Shown: positions 54,792-64,000 of the stretch, piece after piece
How the letters are laid out: every line of letters begins with the position of its first letter
Numbering within the stretch: position 1 is the stretch's first letter
Origin: an uncultured Methanobrevibacter sp.
GTDB taxonomy: Archaea > Methanobacteriota > Methanobacteria > Methanobacteriales > Methanobacteriaceae
DNA length: 64,000 nucleotides
Reading direction: 5' to 3'
NCBI RefSeq assembly: GCF_902769175.1
Contig: NZ_CACXNW010000024.1
Location: 1 to 64,000, forward strand
Made by a program: the position numbers and the translations under genes
The notes under the pieces: model-generated
Databases searched by the model: none
What the model saw: the letters and a program-made list of their open reading frames with translations, nothing else
Told to the model about the DNA's origin: nothing

Positions 54792-55196
54792 CTATTTTTT
54801 GCTATTAAGCTTTTTCTCTTTAGCCTCAATTTCCTTAAGCATTTTTTCTAATTTTTTAAGTTCAGTTTGGGCTTCAAGACGAGCTAAACGTTCATTAATT
54901 TCACTGTGTAAATATCCTACATTGCCCATAACTTCAGCAGTAGAATCTCTGATTTGAGTAAGTTGCTCTTGCTGTTCCTTAGGCAATTGAATTGGATTTT
55001 CCATTAAGCGCTTATTTTCCAAATCCTTTTCGACCATGGATATTTTCTTAAGCTCAATTTCTTTTTCCATTAATTTTAAAGTGTTGTTAGATTGACTAAC
55101 CTTTTTCCATTGGCTTGCAATAATTATTACGACAATAGCCAAAATAACCACTAAAATAAGGATAAAAATTTGAGATGGAATAACTTCACTAGCCAT
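54792..55196 (-). CDS. Small single-span membrane protein with coiled coil
   Basis: A 134-residue protein of unknown role. Residues 9-29 are a membrane span (IFILILVVILAIVVIIIASQ) and the remaining 100 residues are charged helix, with heptad patterns at about 40-65 (LKLMEKEIELKKISMVEKDL) and 95-130 (NERLARLEAQTELKKLEKML). Build and size match the next gene at 54646, pointing to a hetero-pair anchored in the membrane. The gene diverges from map. The start ATG ends at 55196, with GGAGG within a few bases upstream. Confidence 0.75.
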   Translation of the reverse strand: MASEVIPSQIFILILVVILAIVVIIIASQWKKVSQSNNTLKLMEKEIELKKISMVEKDLENKRLMENPIQLPKEQQEQLTQIRDSTAEVMGNVGYLHSEINERLARLEAQTELKKLEKMLKEIEAKEKKLNSKK

Positions 55197-55476
55197 AATT
55201 AACCTCCATGAAAATCATGAATTAAAATTTTATATAGAATCCTATAATTCAATGAATATTAAACTTTATTCAAATATACATTAAAGATATTTAAATAAGA
55301 ATAAGTATATTATATAATTAAGAGTATATAAAAATTTTTATAAAAATTCTTGAAAATTCTTAAAGATTAATGAAGATTATAGAAGATTCTTGAAAATTCA
55401 AAATATACTATAAATAAAAAAATAATATTTTTAATGCATTTAAAATTTGAAATATTAATTTAACCCAAGTGATAAT

Positions 55477-56406
55477 ATGGTTGATGAAATTAAATCTTAT
55501 GAAGAAGCAGGAAAAATCGTTTCCAAAGTCAGATCAGATGCTTCAAAAATGATTCAAAACGGTCTTCCAATTCTTGACCTTGTTGAATTTGTAGAAAGTG
55601 AAATACTAAAGACAGGTGCAGGGATTGCATTTCCATGCAATGTTTCAATAAATGAAATCACCGCTCACTACACCTCTCCTGCAGGAGACACCAACAAAAT
55701 GGTTACAGGAGATTTGGTAAAGCTTGACCTTGGAGCGGAAGTCAATGGATACATTGCAGATTCTGCTGTTACAATCATGGTTCCAGGAGACAATCTTGAA
55801 GAAGTCTTTGATGAAGATACCCTTGAACTCAATCAAAGAATAATCGATGCTTCAGCAGCAGGACTTGAAGCTGCAATAAGCACTGTAAGGGCAGGAGTCA
55901 AAGTATGTGAAGTTGGAAGAGCAGTTGAAGAGGCAATAGCTGAATACAATCTAAACCCAGTAAGAAACCTTACAGGACATAGCCTCGAACATTGGAATTT
56001 GCATGCAGGTATTTCAGTCCCTAACTATGACAATAATGATCCAACAATTCTTGAAGAGGGACAAGCTGTAGCAATCGAACCTTTTGCAACAAATGGCGAA
56101 GGTATTGTAAATGACTGTCCATATGCATATATCTTTTCATTTTTACAATCAAAACTATTCCGTATGAAAAATACTCAAAGGATGCTATCATATATTGAAA
56201 AGAATTATCGTTACTTGCCATTTAGTGGACGCTGGCTTACAGAAAACTTCAACGAACATAGAGTGAATTCAGGCCTTAAACAATTGGGGGACGCTATGGC
56301 AATATATACATATGCTGCACTTAAGGAAAGAACAGGTGCATGGGTATCACAAAAGGAACATACCTTGATTGTTGAAAGTGATGGATGTCATATTACAACA
56401 CTCTGA
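55477..56406 (+). CDS. map: Methionine aminopeptidase, type II
   Basis: Cytoplasmic enzyme of 309 residues that removes the first methionine from new proteins. All metal ligands of the pita-bread fold are present: the two aspartates in LDLGAEVNGYIADSAV (about residues 85-97), the histidine in LTGHSLEHWNLHAG (about 170), and the glutamates in AIEPFATNG (about 205) and VSQKEHTLIVE (about 295). The region between the last two is the insert typical of the archaeal/eukaryotic type II form. Start ATG after CAAGTGAT. It stands alone; a tandem hairpin repeat follows the stop. Confidence 0.96.
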   Translation: MVDEIKSYEEAGKIVSKVRSDASKMIQNGLPILDLVEFVESEILKTGAGIAFPCNVSINEITAHYTSPAGDTNKMVTGDLVKLDLGAEVNGYIADSAVTIMVPGDNLEEVFDEDTLELNQRIIDASAAGLEAAISTVRAGVKVCEVGRAVEEAIAEYNLNPVRNLTGHSLEHWNLHAGISVPNYDNNDPTILEEGQAVAIEPFATNGEGIVNDCPYAYIFSFLQSKLFRMKNTQRMLSYIEKNYRYLPFSGRWLTENFNEHRVNSGLKQLGDAMAIYTYAALKERTGAWVSQKEHTLIVESDGCHITTL

Positions 56407-56422
56407 ACCCAAGTTTTCAACC

Positions 56423-56578
56423 CAATCTTTCGACCCAAGCTTTTTGAGCCTACGGCTCAAAAACCTTGACCAAAAACAATTTTCATTGCTTGTATAAAAA
56501 CAATCTTTCCACCCAAGCTTTTTGAGCCTACGGCTCAAAAACCTTGACCAAAAACAATTTTCATTGCTTGTATAAACA
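56423..56578. repeat. Tandem 78-base repeat, each unit with a perfect 10-bp hairpin
   Basis: Units at 56423-56500 and 56501-56578 are almost identical. Each contains TTTTTGAGCC-TAC-GGCTCAAAAA (56441-56463 and 56519-56541), a strong palindromic hairpin with A and T tracts on both sides, working as a terminator in either direction. The higher GC content than the surroundings suggests a REP-like interspersed element. 56579-56799 is A-rich with nothing else visible. Confidence 0.8.
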
Positions 56579-56799
56579 CAAGTTTCCACTTTTACTTTTT
56601 TTAATGAAAACAATAATTTCTAGCTGAACTACTTTTTAAGAATTAAACAAAACAAGAAATATAAAAATAAAAACAAATAATATCAACTGAACTACTTTTT
56701 TTAAAAATTTATCAAAACAAGAAAAATGAAAATGAAATAACTGAAAAAAAAAAAATAAAAATAGAATATAACAGTGTTATATTGATGTTGTATAAAAAA

Positions 56800-56874
<75 letters not shown>

Positions 56875-57184
56875 AAACGAATGAAAAGGTAGAAACACCT
56901 TCAACATTATAATATAGGTTAACATAATATATAAATCTTTGTATAAAAATAGCTATTTTTAAAAAATATTTTGTAGAAGTTGATTTTCAATGAAAACGGA
57001 AAATATTCAAAAACAAACCCAATCAAAAGAATAAAAAAACAACTAAAAATAAAAAAAAATATTCAAAAATAGAATAATACACAAAAAATAGATAAAAATC
57101 AAAAATAGCTAAAATCTAAGATTTAAAAAAAATAAAAAGGTAAAAGAATAGTTAAAACTATTCTTTTTAACTAAACTAATTTTT
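56875..57184 (-). promoter_or_regulatory. Promoter of initiator tRNA and A-rich spacer
   Basis: On the minus strand GATTTATATATTATGTTAACC lies at about 56917-56937, some 45 bases before the tRNA and nearly the same as the promoters of tRNA-Cys and the tRNA-Asn cluster. The rest up to 57184 is A-rich with short repeats of AAAAATAG and shows no gene. Confidence 0.55.
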
Positions 57185-60100
57185 CTATTTTATAGTTAAC
57201 TTTGCGGTTTTGTTAATTGCAGTGTAGGTACTGTCTCCAGCAAACTTAGCAACAAAGTTGTAAGTTCCTTTTTTGTTTAAGCTTACGTTAACACTTGCAA
57301 CACCCTTAGCATTGGTTTTTGCCTTGTAGGTTTTACCATTAACTGTGAAAGTTACCCATTTATCTGCAATTGGGTTTCCTTTTGCAGACTTGAAGGTTGC
57401 AGTTAAGGTTTTTGTTTTTGCAGTTGCTGCGTAAGATTTGTTAGGAACGGTTAAAGTACCTTTTTGTGTGTCCACGGTAATCTTAGCTACAACGAATGAA
57501 GCGTTGTATTGATCGTTTCCGAGGAAACAGATAGCAAAGGTGTATACACCTTTATAACCTAAGTTGATTTGCAATTTAGCATAACCGTCGTCATCAGTAA
57601 TGATTCCGTCTTTTTCGTAAGTGTAGACAACACCGTTGAAACCGATTTCCATAGGAGTGTTTGCTAATGGTTTGCCGTCAGCGTCAGTTAATCTCCATAC
57701 GAAGTATTCACCGGTTTTTCCTCCATCAGCTGGGGAAACAGCAGTAGTGTTCATGTTTTCAAATACGATTACAGTAGCTTTTCTATCAGCAGTAATGTTT
57801 TGAGGAACAATGATTGTGTCTCCACCGGAATTGATTGAAGTTACTTTAAAGTCAAATGGATCTACACCTGCAGCAATGGTATTTCCGCTAATGGAAATGT
57901 TATTAGTAGGTGATAAGACAGGTCTTTCACTGTCAAGCTCTAAGAGAGTGACAGATTCAGTTACAACATCATCATTAGCAGCTTCAATAGTGTTGTCCTT
58001 AATGTTGATAGCAGGAACTTCAATTGAAGTGCCGTCAGTTGCATTTTCACCAGTGACTTTTACAACAGTGTTTGCATTGTTTACTACAAAGTCAACGCCA
58101 GTAATGTTTACTTCATTAGGACCGTTTTCTGATTTAGGAGCAATCTCGAAGATAGGCTTACCTTCAGCACCAATGATCTTACCGCCAGTGATTGCAACAT
58201 CCTTGTCGATAGTTACAGTACCGACATTGTTGAAGTATTGGCCGGTTAAGTCAACAGTAGCGCCAGGTTCAGCTGCATCAAGAATGTTTTGAAGGTCTTT
58301 AGTACCATTACCAGTCATTACACGGTCAGTAGCCTTACCGTTTTCAGTTAAGGTGTTTTCTCCAACATTTACATTGGTGTTGGTTCCATCCTTATCTAAA
58401 ATAGCTGCATTAGCAGTTCCAACGCTATCCCAAGTTGAAACAGTGGTAAAGTCTCCACCAACAATAGCAATTTCGTTGTTGTCCACTTTAACATCAGAAT
58501 CTCCAGCAAGACCTAAACCAACAGCACCAGTACCTTCAGCACTGATGTTATTGTTTTCAAAGCTTACATTATTGCTGTAAGTGCTGCTGATGCCATAAGT
58601 CATCTTAGTTCCGTTAGCGTTTATGTTGTTGTCTGCAAATACTGCATCATTTGTAGATGAAGCACCAATGCCGTATGCATCAGCACCTGCTCCTCCTTTA
58701 GAGCTTAAGGTGTTGTTTGCAACGAGAAGACCATTGATCTTATTGAGATATAAAGGTTCTGCCATGCTGGTTGCACCTTCAATGTTAACTACATTGTCAG
58801 TAATGACAAAGTTAGTGTTTTGAGCATTAGGAGCATAGTAATCAGTGAATACGTCAATACCATACATTCCAGAAGTGTTTCCTTTGAAGTCAAATGTGTT
58901 TCCAGAGATTGTTACATTGTCACAACCGTCTACAAGACCTTCAACTTCAATAGCCATAGCATATCCATAGCCTGTGGAATCAGGAATATCAATAGTGTTG
59001 TTTGCAATTACAATGTCGCTTACTTCAAATGCGGAAATAACAGCAAAGCTTCCACTGTCTTCGTCACCGGTGAATTCCATATTCAAGTCTTTGATAGTGG
59101 AACCATCAGCACCAGCAATAAGGGAAACAGCAGTGTTCACTTGTTTTTTGCCTTCAATACCTTTAATGTCTACAGGAATGTCAATGATCAAGTCATTATT
59201 GGTTAAATCACCAATTAAGAGAGTGTCACCGATTGCAATAGTGCAGTCTTCTCTTAATTTACCGGTTTCATCGAAGAATTGGCTGTAAGTAGTGTCATCT
59301 ATGAGTTTAGGACCAATTTCATTAATGGTGTTTTCACCAATGCTTACATCAGTGATTCCATCTTTGTTTAATATAGCTGCATTAGCTTGACCTAATCTGT
59401 TAGTGGTTGCTGCTTTAGTGAAGTCATCACCATATGTTGTAATGGCGTTTCCAGCAATAGCAACATCACTATCTTTTCTGAAACCAATACATACAGCACC
59501 TTGACCTTCAGCAATGATGACATTATCTTTAATGGATACATCATTATCAAATGCGCTGGTTAAAGCATAAGCCATACTGCCAGAAGTTGCATTAGCCTCC
59601 ATAGTGTTATTGTAGATTTCAACACCGATAGAGTTATCTGTAGCGATTGCATAAGCAATAGCAGGGCTAGTGGTTTCAATTTCGTTATTTTCGATTAAAA
59701 CATCTTTTGCACCACTTACATAAATAGCTTCAGCCATTTTAGCTCCGCCATTTATAGTGATTTCATTATCGCTGACATTTAGGTTGTTGAAGTAGAATCC
59801 ATCCCAGTATGATGCAAATGCATCAATACCATAAATATAGTTAGAAGTGCCTGTAACATCAATAGTGTTAGATATGATTTCAATATCTGAACATTCTTTT
59901 GCACTAGCACTTACTTCAATAGGCATCATAGTGGAAGTGCAGTCAGTTACAGTAATCTCATTATTGGAAATGGTAATATCGCTGACATCAACAGCATAAA
60001 TAATTCCATTTGCACTGTTTCCTTCAAATTCAATGGTTAGACCATCTACAGTAGTGCCATCTGCACCTTCTACAAGAGTAATGGTAGAGTTGACTAATTT

Positions 60101-63100
60101 AGCACCTTCAGCACCGGTGATGTTTAAAGGAATATCGAAAACCATGTTTTTGCCGGTTAAGTCACCAAGCACAACATTTGCTCCTTCAGGAATTGCATCT
60201 TCAATGAGGTTTCCTTCTTCATCGAAGTATTGGTCGTAATTGGATTCATCAATTAAAACTTTTGGAATTTCAGGGAAGTTTTCAGTAATGTCATTGTCGC
60301 CGATGATTACGTCAGTACTGCTGTCGTCTTTGTTTAAGATAGCTGCATTTGCTTTTCCTAAACTGTCACGGGTTTCAGCTTCTTCAAAGTTTCCACCGGT
60401 TACATTGATTGTGTTGCCATCAATCATTACCCCATCATCCTCATTAAGACCAATACCAATTACACCTTTACCCTCAGCTGTGATGTTGTTGTTGAGGATT
60501 TCAATCTCTTCGCTGTTGGTGCTGGTTATAGCGTAAGCCATTCCATTAGGGAAAGAGATTACATCAAGGGTGTTTTCGCTTATTTCTGCATTTTTCAAAT
60601 TGTCAGTACCGATACCATAAGCACAACCTACAGAGTAGGAAGTTAAGTTATTTCCACTAATCTCTACTTCTTCAGAACCACTTACATAAATAGGCTCAGC
60701 CATTCTAAGTGCGCCATAAATAGAGACATTATTGTCAGCAATGGTAATATCATAGTTTACAGCTTCAGATCCCCAAGTTTGGAATACATCAATACCATAA
60801 AGGTAATTAGTATCTCCCGCAACACTAATAATGTTATCATTTATTACAATGCCACTGCATCCTTCACTTCCACTTTCAATTTCAATAGCCATCATCATAA
60901 CATGACAATCTGTAGCGGTAATGTTGTTTCCAGTGATTAGTACATTTTCCACATTAGCCACATAAATAATGTCAGTTGAAACATTATTGTTATCAAATTC
61001 AAATGTTACTCCTTCAATGCTAGACCCGTCTGCGCCATCAATAAGAGATATGGTAGTGTTGACCAATTTAGTGTCTTCCACTGCTTTGATGGTTAAATAT
61101 GTATCAATGATTAACTTTTTATTGCTTAAGTTTCCTAACAATACTTCATGTTCATCATATAAAGGACTGTCTTCCAATAAGGTTCCGTCTTCATTGAAGA
61201 AGAAATCGTAGGTATCATCATTAATGACATATTTTCCATCAACCAATGGAATAACCTTATTGTTTTCGAAAGTTACATTATCTTTGTAAGCCTCAGAGCT
61301 TAAGTATTCTGGAGTGACATCAGTAATGATTGTGTTGTCTTTAACTACTACTTGGTAAACATCTTCAGCATTAGCACCATTGTAAACCACTCCAATAGCA
61401 TAGATCCCTACACCAATATCATCAGCAGAAACTACATCTTCAGCAGAAGTACCTGTAGCAGTTACTACATTGTTGATTACAGTCATGTTATAGACTTTGC
61501 CTGCAATGCCGATTACACCTTTGTTAGATTCAGCTTCTACGATGTTATCGGAAATGGTAATGTTCAAATCAAATGCACAAAGTTCCATATCTCCTTCATC
61601 ATCCAATTCAATTCCAGAGCTAAGTACAGTGATACCATAAATCATGTATTCACTGTCTGCTTTTACCTTATTGCCTTTAATTTCAATGTTGTATGGGGAG
61701 GTTTGGGAACCTTCATAGCCATAAGCGATTTCAGAATACAAGGAATCAGCTACTTGAATGCCATAAGCAAATACATTACCAATAGTGTCTACACTTACTT
61801 CATTATCCTCAATAAGTACAGTGACTGGAGTGTCTAAGTAAATGCCTTCAGCCATACCGGATTCAGCTAAACTATCAATGGTTATATGATTGCCGGATAT
61901 GATAATGTCTTCAGGGTTTGATTCAGCATTCCAAGCGCTGGAACCGATACCATATAAATAGCTTAAATCTGCAGCAACTGTTATGTTATTGTCTGAAATA
62001 ACTATAGCGCTTTGGTATCCGTTCAATTTAATAGCTTCAAGAGAGAAAGGAGCTCCTTCTTTTGAAGCGTCTCCATAAATTTGAATATCATTGCCAGTTA
62101 TGGTAATGTCATTTTCATAATCCAATAAGTCAATAGCTTTCTTATTGATGTTAACGAAATGTATGCCAGAAATAACTATTGATCCAGCACTGCCATAATT
62201 ATCACCAATGGTAATGGTACCATCTTGGATGGTTCCAGATCCTTTTACTCCAGTAATGTTAATGTTGCTTCCAGATTCAATCTTTATGTCTTTTCCAGTT
62301 AGTTCTTCAATGAGCAATACATAATCACCCATCGCAGGTAAAGTGTCCTTAGCAGTTCCATCTTCATTGAAGTAGTCTTCATATGTTGCGTCATTGATTA
62401 GGAATACAGTAGAAGCAGTATTGTTTTCAAATGTAACATATGGCCTGTATTTTTCAGAGTTCAAGAACTCAGCAGTTACATTGGTTACAACTTTGTTGTC
62501 TTTAACAACGACATAGAATTCGCCATTTGGATTATTGTATTGAACTCCAAGAGCATAACTGCCATTTTTTAATGCATCAGCACTGCTAATGCCTTCAGCT
62601 GAACCTCCAATAACAGTTAAGTCATTGTTGATTACAGTCATGTTGTAAAGTTGACCAGCAATACCCATTACTCCTCTTTCAGATTTTGCAATGACTGTAT
62701 TTTCAGAGATAGTGATATTTAATGGGAAAGCAAAATGTTCCATATCCCCATCTTCATCAAGTTCAACACCTTGAGAGAGAGCAGTGATACCATAAATCAT
62801 ATATTGGCTATCTAATTTTACGGTATTTCCTTTAATGAGCACATCATGTGGTGAAGTCAATTCGCCATCATAGCTGTCATCCCAATATATGGTATCAAAT
62901 GCAGAATCTGAAATTTGGATACCGTAAGCGAAATTATTTCCTTCTACAATTACTTCAATATCATTGTTTTCCACAATAGCATTTACTACATTGTCTAATA
63001 CAATAGCTTCTCCTAAGCCATCTGCTTCAATATAAATTTCATTATCTGAAATAACGATATCCTTAGGGCTTGATTCAACACCCCAGGAACCTAATTGAAT

Positions 63101-64000
63101 ACCATAGTTGTAAGGAGCATTACCAAATACAGTGATATCATTGCCTATGATGTTCAATCCTTCAATCCAACCGTTAGCATTTACACCATAGATACTGAAG
63201 TAAGGATTTTCTTCACTAGCTTCACTCCAAAGATCAATATCACAGTTTTTAATTGTAATGTCTTTAGACAAGTCTAAAATCTCGATAGCATTTGCATTGG
63301 AATTGTCAAAGTCTAAGCCATCGATGATGATGCCTTCAACATCTCCTTCTTCACTTCCAATGATAATGCTGAAATTAACAAGGTCAGATTCATATACAGT
63401 TTCATCAGCATCTTCATCATAATTTGGAATGCCTGTGATTGTAATGTTTTTACCAGAAGCAATTCTGATTACTCTAGTATCTAAATAGCCTAAGCGTAAA
63501 GCATAATTACCTTCTGCAGGAAGAATTCCTTTAGAAGTTCCGTTTTCATAGAAGAAAATGGAATAGGTACTTTCATCAATTATAAACTCATTAGGAAGAG
63601 TGTTGTTTTCAAAGATAACAAGGTCTGAAAACTGTTCTTTGTCAAGGTATTCTGCAGTTACATTGGTAATGACTGAATTGTCTCTTACAGTAACTTTGTA
63701 GTCACAGTCCAAATCAATACAATAATATTCTACACAGAGAGCATAAGTACCATTGCCTAAAGCGTCAGAGGTTTCGATTCCTTCTGCAGATCCACCAACA
63801 ACAGTTACATTATTGTTGTTAACAGTCATATTGTAAGTTTGACCTGTAATTCCCATTACACCTCTTGTAGATTCTGCAGTGACAGTATTGTCAACAATGC
63901 TAATGCCTGTATCAAATGCATTGAAAGTAGGGAAAGATATATCGTCTTCTGCATAATCAGGGTCATATCCATCTATTCCATAAGATAAAACGGAAATGGC
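57185..64000 (-). CDS. Giant adhesin-like protein, beta-helix repeats and Ig-like tail (5' end beyond window)
   Basis: The frame is open from the window edge to the stop at 57185, over 2,270 residues, with the N-terminus missing. Most of it is a right-handed beta-helix made of long repeats of about 290-330 residues. Each has an anchor such as DATYEDYFNEDGTAKDTLP, a helix with ITISGN/IVISDN turns, and in the first three repeats a GIAGxxYNMTVINN block. The last 400 residues hold a short beta-helix and two or three Ig-like domains ending VSLNKKGTYNFVAKFAG, with no membrane anchor. A methanogen cell-surface adhesin by family. It is the largest gene here; the repeats are diverged, so it is old. 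Confidence 0.92.
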   Translation of the reverse strand, partial: AISVLSYGIDGYDPDYAEDDISFPTFNAFDTGISIVDNTVTAESTRGVMGITGQTYNMTVNNNNVTVVGGSAEGIETSDALGNGTYALCVEYYCIDLDCDYKVTVRDNSVITNVTAEYLDKEQFSDLVIFENNTLPNEFIIDESTYSIFFYENGTSKGILPAEGNYALRLGYLDTRVIRIASGKNITITGIPNYDEDADETVYESDLVNFSIIIGSEEGDVEGIIIDGLDFDNSNANAIEILDLSKDITIKNCDIDLWSEASEENPYFSIYGVNANGWIEGLNIIGNDITVFGNAPYNYGIQLGSWGVESSPKDIVISDNEIYIEADGLGEAIVLDNVVNAIVENNDIEVIVEGNNFAYGIQISDSAFDTIYWDDSYDGELTSPHDVLIKGNTVKLDSQYMIYGITALSQGVELDEDGDMEHFAFPLNITISENTVIAKSERGVMGIAGQLYNMTVINNDLTVIGGSAEGISSADALKNGSYALGVQYNNPNGEFYVVVKDNKVVTNVTAEFLNSEKYRPYVTFENNTASTVFLINDATYEDYFNEDGTAKDTLPAMGDYVLLIEELTGKDIKIESGSNINITGVKGSGTIQDGTITIGDNYGSAGSIVISGIHFVNINKKAIDLLDYENDITITGNDIQIYGDASKEGAPFSLEAIKLNGYQSAIVISDNNITVAADLSYLYGIGSSAWNAESNPEDIIISGNHITIDSLAESGMAEGIYLDTPVTVLIEDNEVSVDTIGNVFAYGIQVADSLYSEIAYGYEGSQTSPYNIEIKGNKVKADSEYMIYGITVLSSGIELDDEGDMELCAFDLNITISDNIVEAESNKGVIGIAGKVYNMTVINNVVTATGTSAEDVVSADDIGVGIYAIGVVYNGANAEDVYQVVVKDNTIITDVTPEYLSSEAYKDNVTFENNKVIPLVDGKYVINDDTYDFFFNEDGTLLEDSPLYDEHEVLLGNLSNKKLIIDTYLTIKAVEDTKLVNTTISLIDGADGSSIEGVTFEFDNNNVSTDIIYVANVENVLITGNNITATDCHVMMMAIEIESGSEGCSGIVINDNIISVAGDTNYLYGIDVFQTWGSEAVNYDITIADNNVSIYGALRMAEPIYVSGSEEVEISGNNLTSYSVGCAYGIGTDNLKNAEISENTLDVISFPNGMAYAITSTNSEEIEILNNNITAEGKGVIGIGLNEDDGVMIDGNTINVTGGNFEEAETRDSLGKANAAILNKDDSSTDVIIGDNDITENFPEIPKVLIDESNYDQYFDEEGNLIEDAIPEGANVVLGDLTGKNMVFDIPLNITGAEGAKLVNSTITLVEGADGTTVDGLTIEFEGNSANGIIYAVDVSDITISNNEITVTDCTSTMMPIEVSASAKECSDIEIISNTIDVTGTSNYIYGIDAFASYWDGFYFNNLNVSDNEITINGGAKMAEAIYVSGAKDVLIENNEIETTSPAIAYAIATDNSIGVEIYNNTMEANATSGSMAYALTSAFDNDVSIKDNVIIAEGQGAVCIGFRKDSDVAIAGNAITTYGDDFTKAATTNRLGQANAAILNKDGITDVSIGENTINEIGPKLIDDTTYSQFFDETGKLREDCTIAIGDTLLIGDLTNNDLIIDIPVDIKGIEGKKQVNTAVSLIAGADGSTIKDLNMEFTGDEDSGSFAVISAFEVSDIVIANNTIDIPDSTGYGYAMAIEVEGLVDGCDNVTISGNTFDFKGNTSGMYGIDVFTDYYAPNAQNTNFVITDNVVNIEGATSMAEPLYLNKINGLLVANNTLSSKGGAGADAYGIGASSTNDAVFADNNINANGTKMTYGISSTYSNNVSFENNNISAEGTGAVGLGLAGDSDVKVDNNEIAIVGGDFTTVSTWDSVGTANAAILDKDGTNTNVNVGENTLTENGKATDRVMTGNGTKDLQNILDAAEPGATVDLTGQYFNNVGTVTIDKDVAITGGKIIGAEGKPIFEIAPKSENGPNEVNITGVDFVVNNANTVVKVTGENATDGTSIEVPAINIKDNTIEAANDDVVTESVTLLELDSERPVLSPTNNISISGNTIAAGVDPFDFKVTSINSGGDTIIVPQNITADRKATVIVFENMNTTAVSPADGGKTGEYFVWRLTDADGKPLANTPMEIGFNGVVYTYEKDGIITDDDGYAKLQINLGYKGVYTFAICFLGNDQYNASFVVAKITVDTQKGTLTVPNKSYAATAKTKTLTATFKSAKGNPIADKWVTFTVNGKTYKAKTNAKGVASVNVSLNKKGTYNFVAKFAGDSTYTAINKTAKLTIK

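Overview
The window is archaeal and comes from a methanogen of the Methanobacteriales, most probably a gut or rumen Methanobrevibacter. Signs of this are the AT-rich sequence, TATA-type promoters, GGTGA-type ribosome sites, a formylmethanofuran:H4MPT formyltransferase (ftr), Hjc resolvase, an archaeal RNase P RNA, a tRNA-Trp intron carrying a box C/D guide, and very large secreted adhesin-like proteins (ALPs) built of beta-helix and Ig-like repeats. No species call is made.

Bases 1-27,000 are mostly housekeeping. They hold ftr (cut by the window edge), a small membrane-anchored Ig-like protein, a flippase-like membrane protein, a TrkH/TrkA potassium pair, a metallo-beta-lactamase-fold hydrolase, tRNA-Trp and tRNA-Cys, hjc, a four-tRNA cluster (Asn-Glu-Leu-His), a radical SAM protein, gatB, a CBS-ParB fusion, hisE, a GNAT acetyltransferase with larB, hypF, a frameshifted nitroreductase, an HTH regulator facing grpE-dnaK-dnaJ, and bioW-bioF.

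Bases 27,000-64,000 are dominated by surface biology on the minus strand. An ALP, a methyltransferase and RNase P RNA come first. Next is a run CobN-like chelatase > DUF2162 > TolQ/ExbB > DUF2149, which has the same composition and order as hmuSTUV of anaerobic Bacteroidota. Here the chelatase has a signal peptide and a C-terminal membrane anchor. A cluster of perfect palindromes sits at the promoter of the DUF2162 gene. Further up are a DUF3344 ALP interrupted by a nonsense codon, a second ExbB/DUF2149 pair, an ALP with about 25 tandem CxDG heptads, a membrane-anchored beta-helix ALP, two membrane/coiled-coil proteins, a type II methionine aminopeptidase, initiator tRNA-Met and the 3' part of an ALP of more than 2,270 residues.

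Three themes cut across the window. First, several frames are broken: the flippase tail, the nitroreductase and cobN (twice) by single bases in short homopolymers, and the DUF3344 ALP by a substitution. The indels look like assembly or sequencing error unless shown otherwise. Second, nearly every long intergenic gap contains a tandem duplication with a 15-78 nt unit. Third, the most interesting candidates for new biology are the CxDG heptad domain, the surface-anchored HmuS-like operon with its palindromic operator, and the repeated TTTTGTTACT sites between the HTH regulator and the heat-shock genes.
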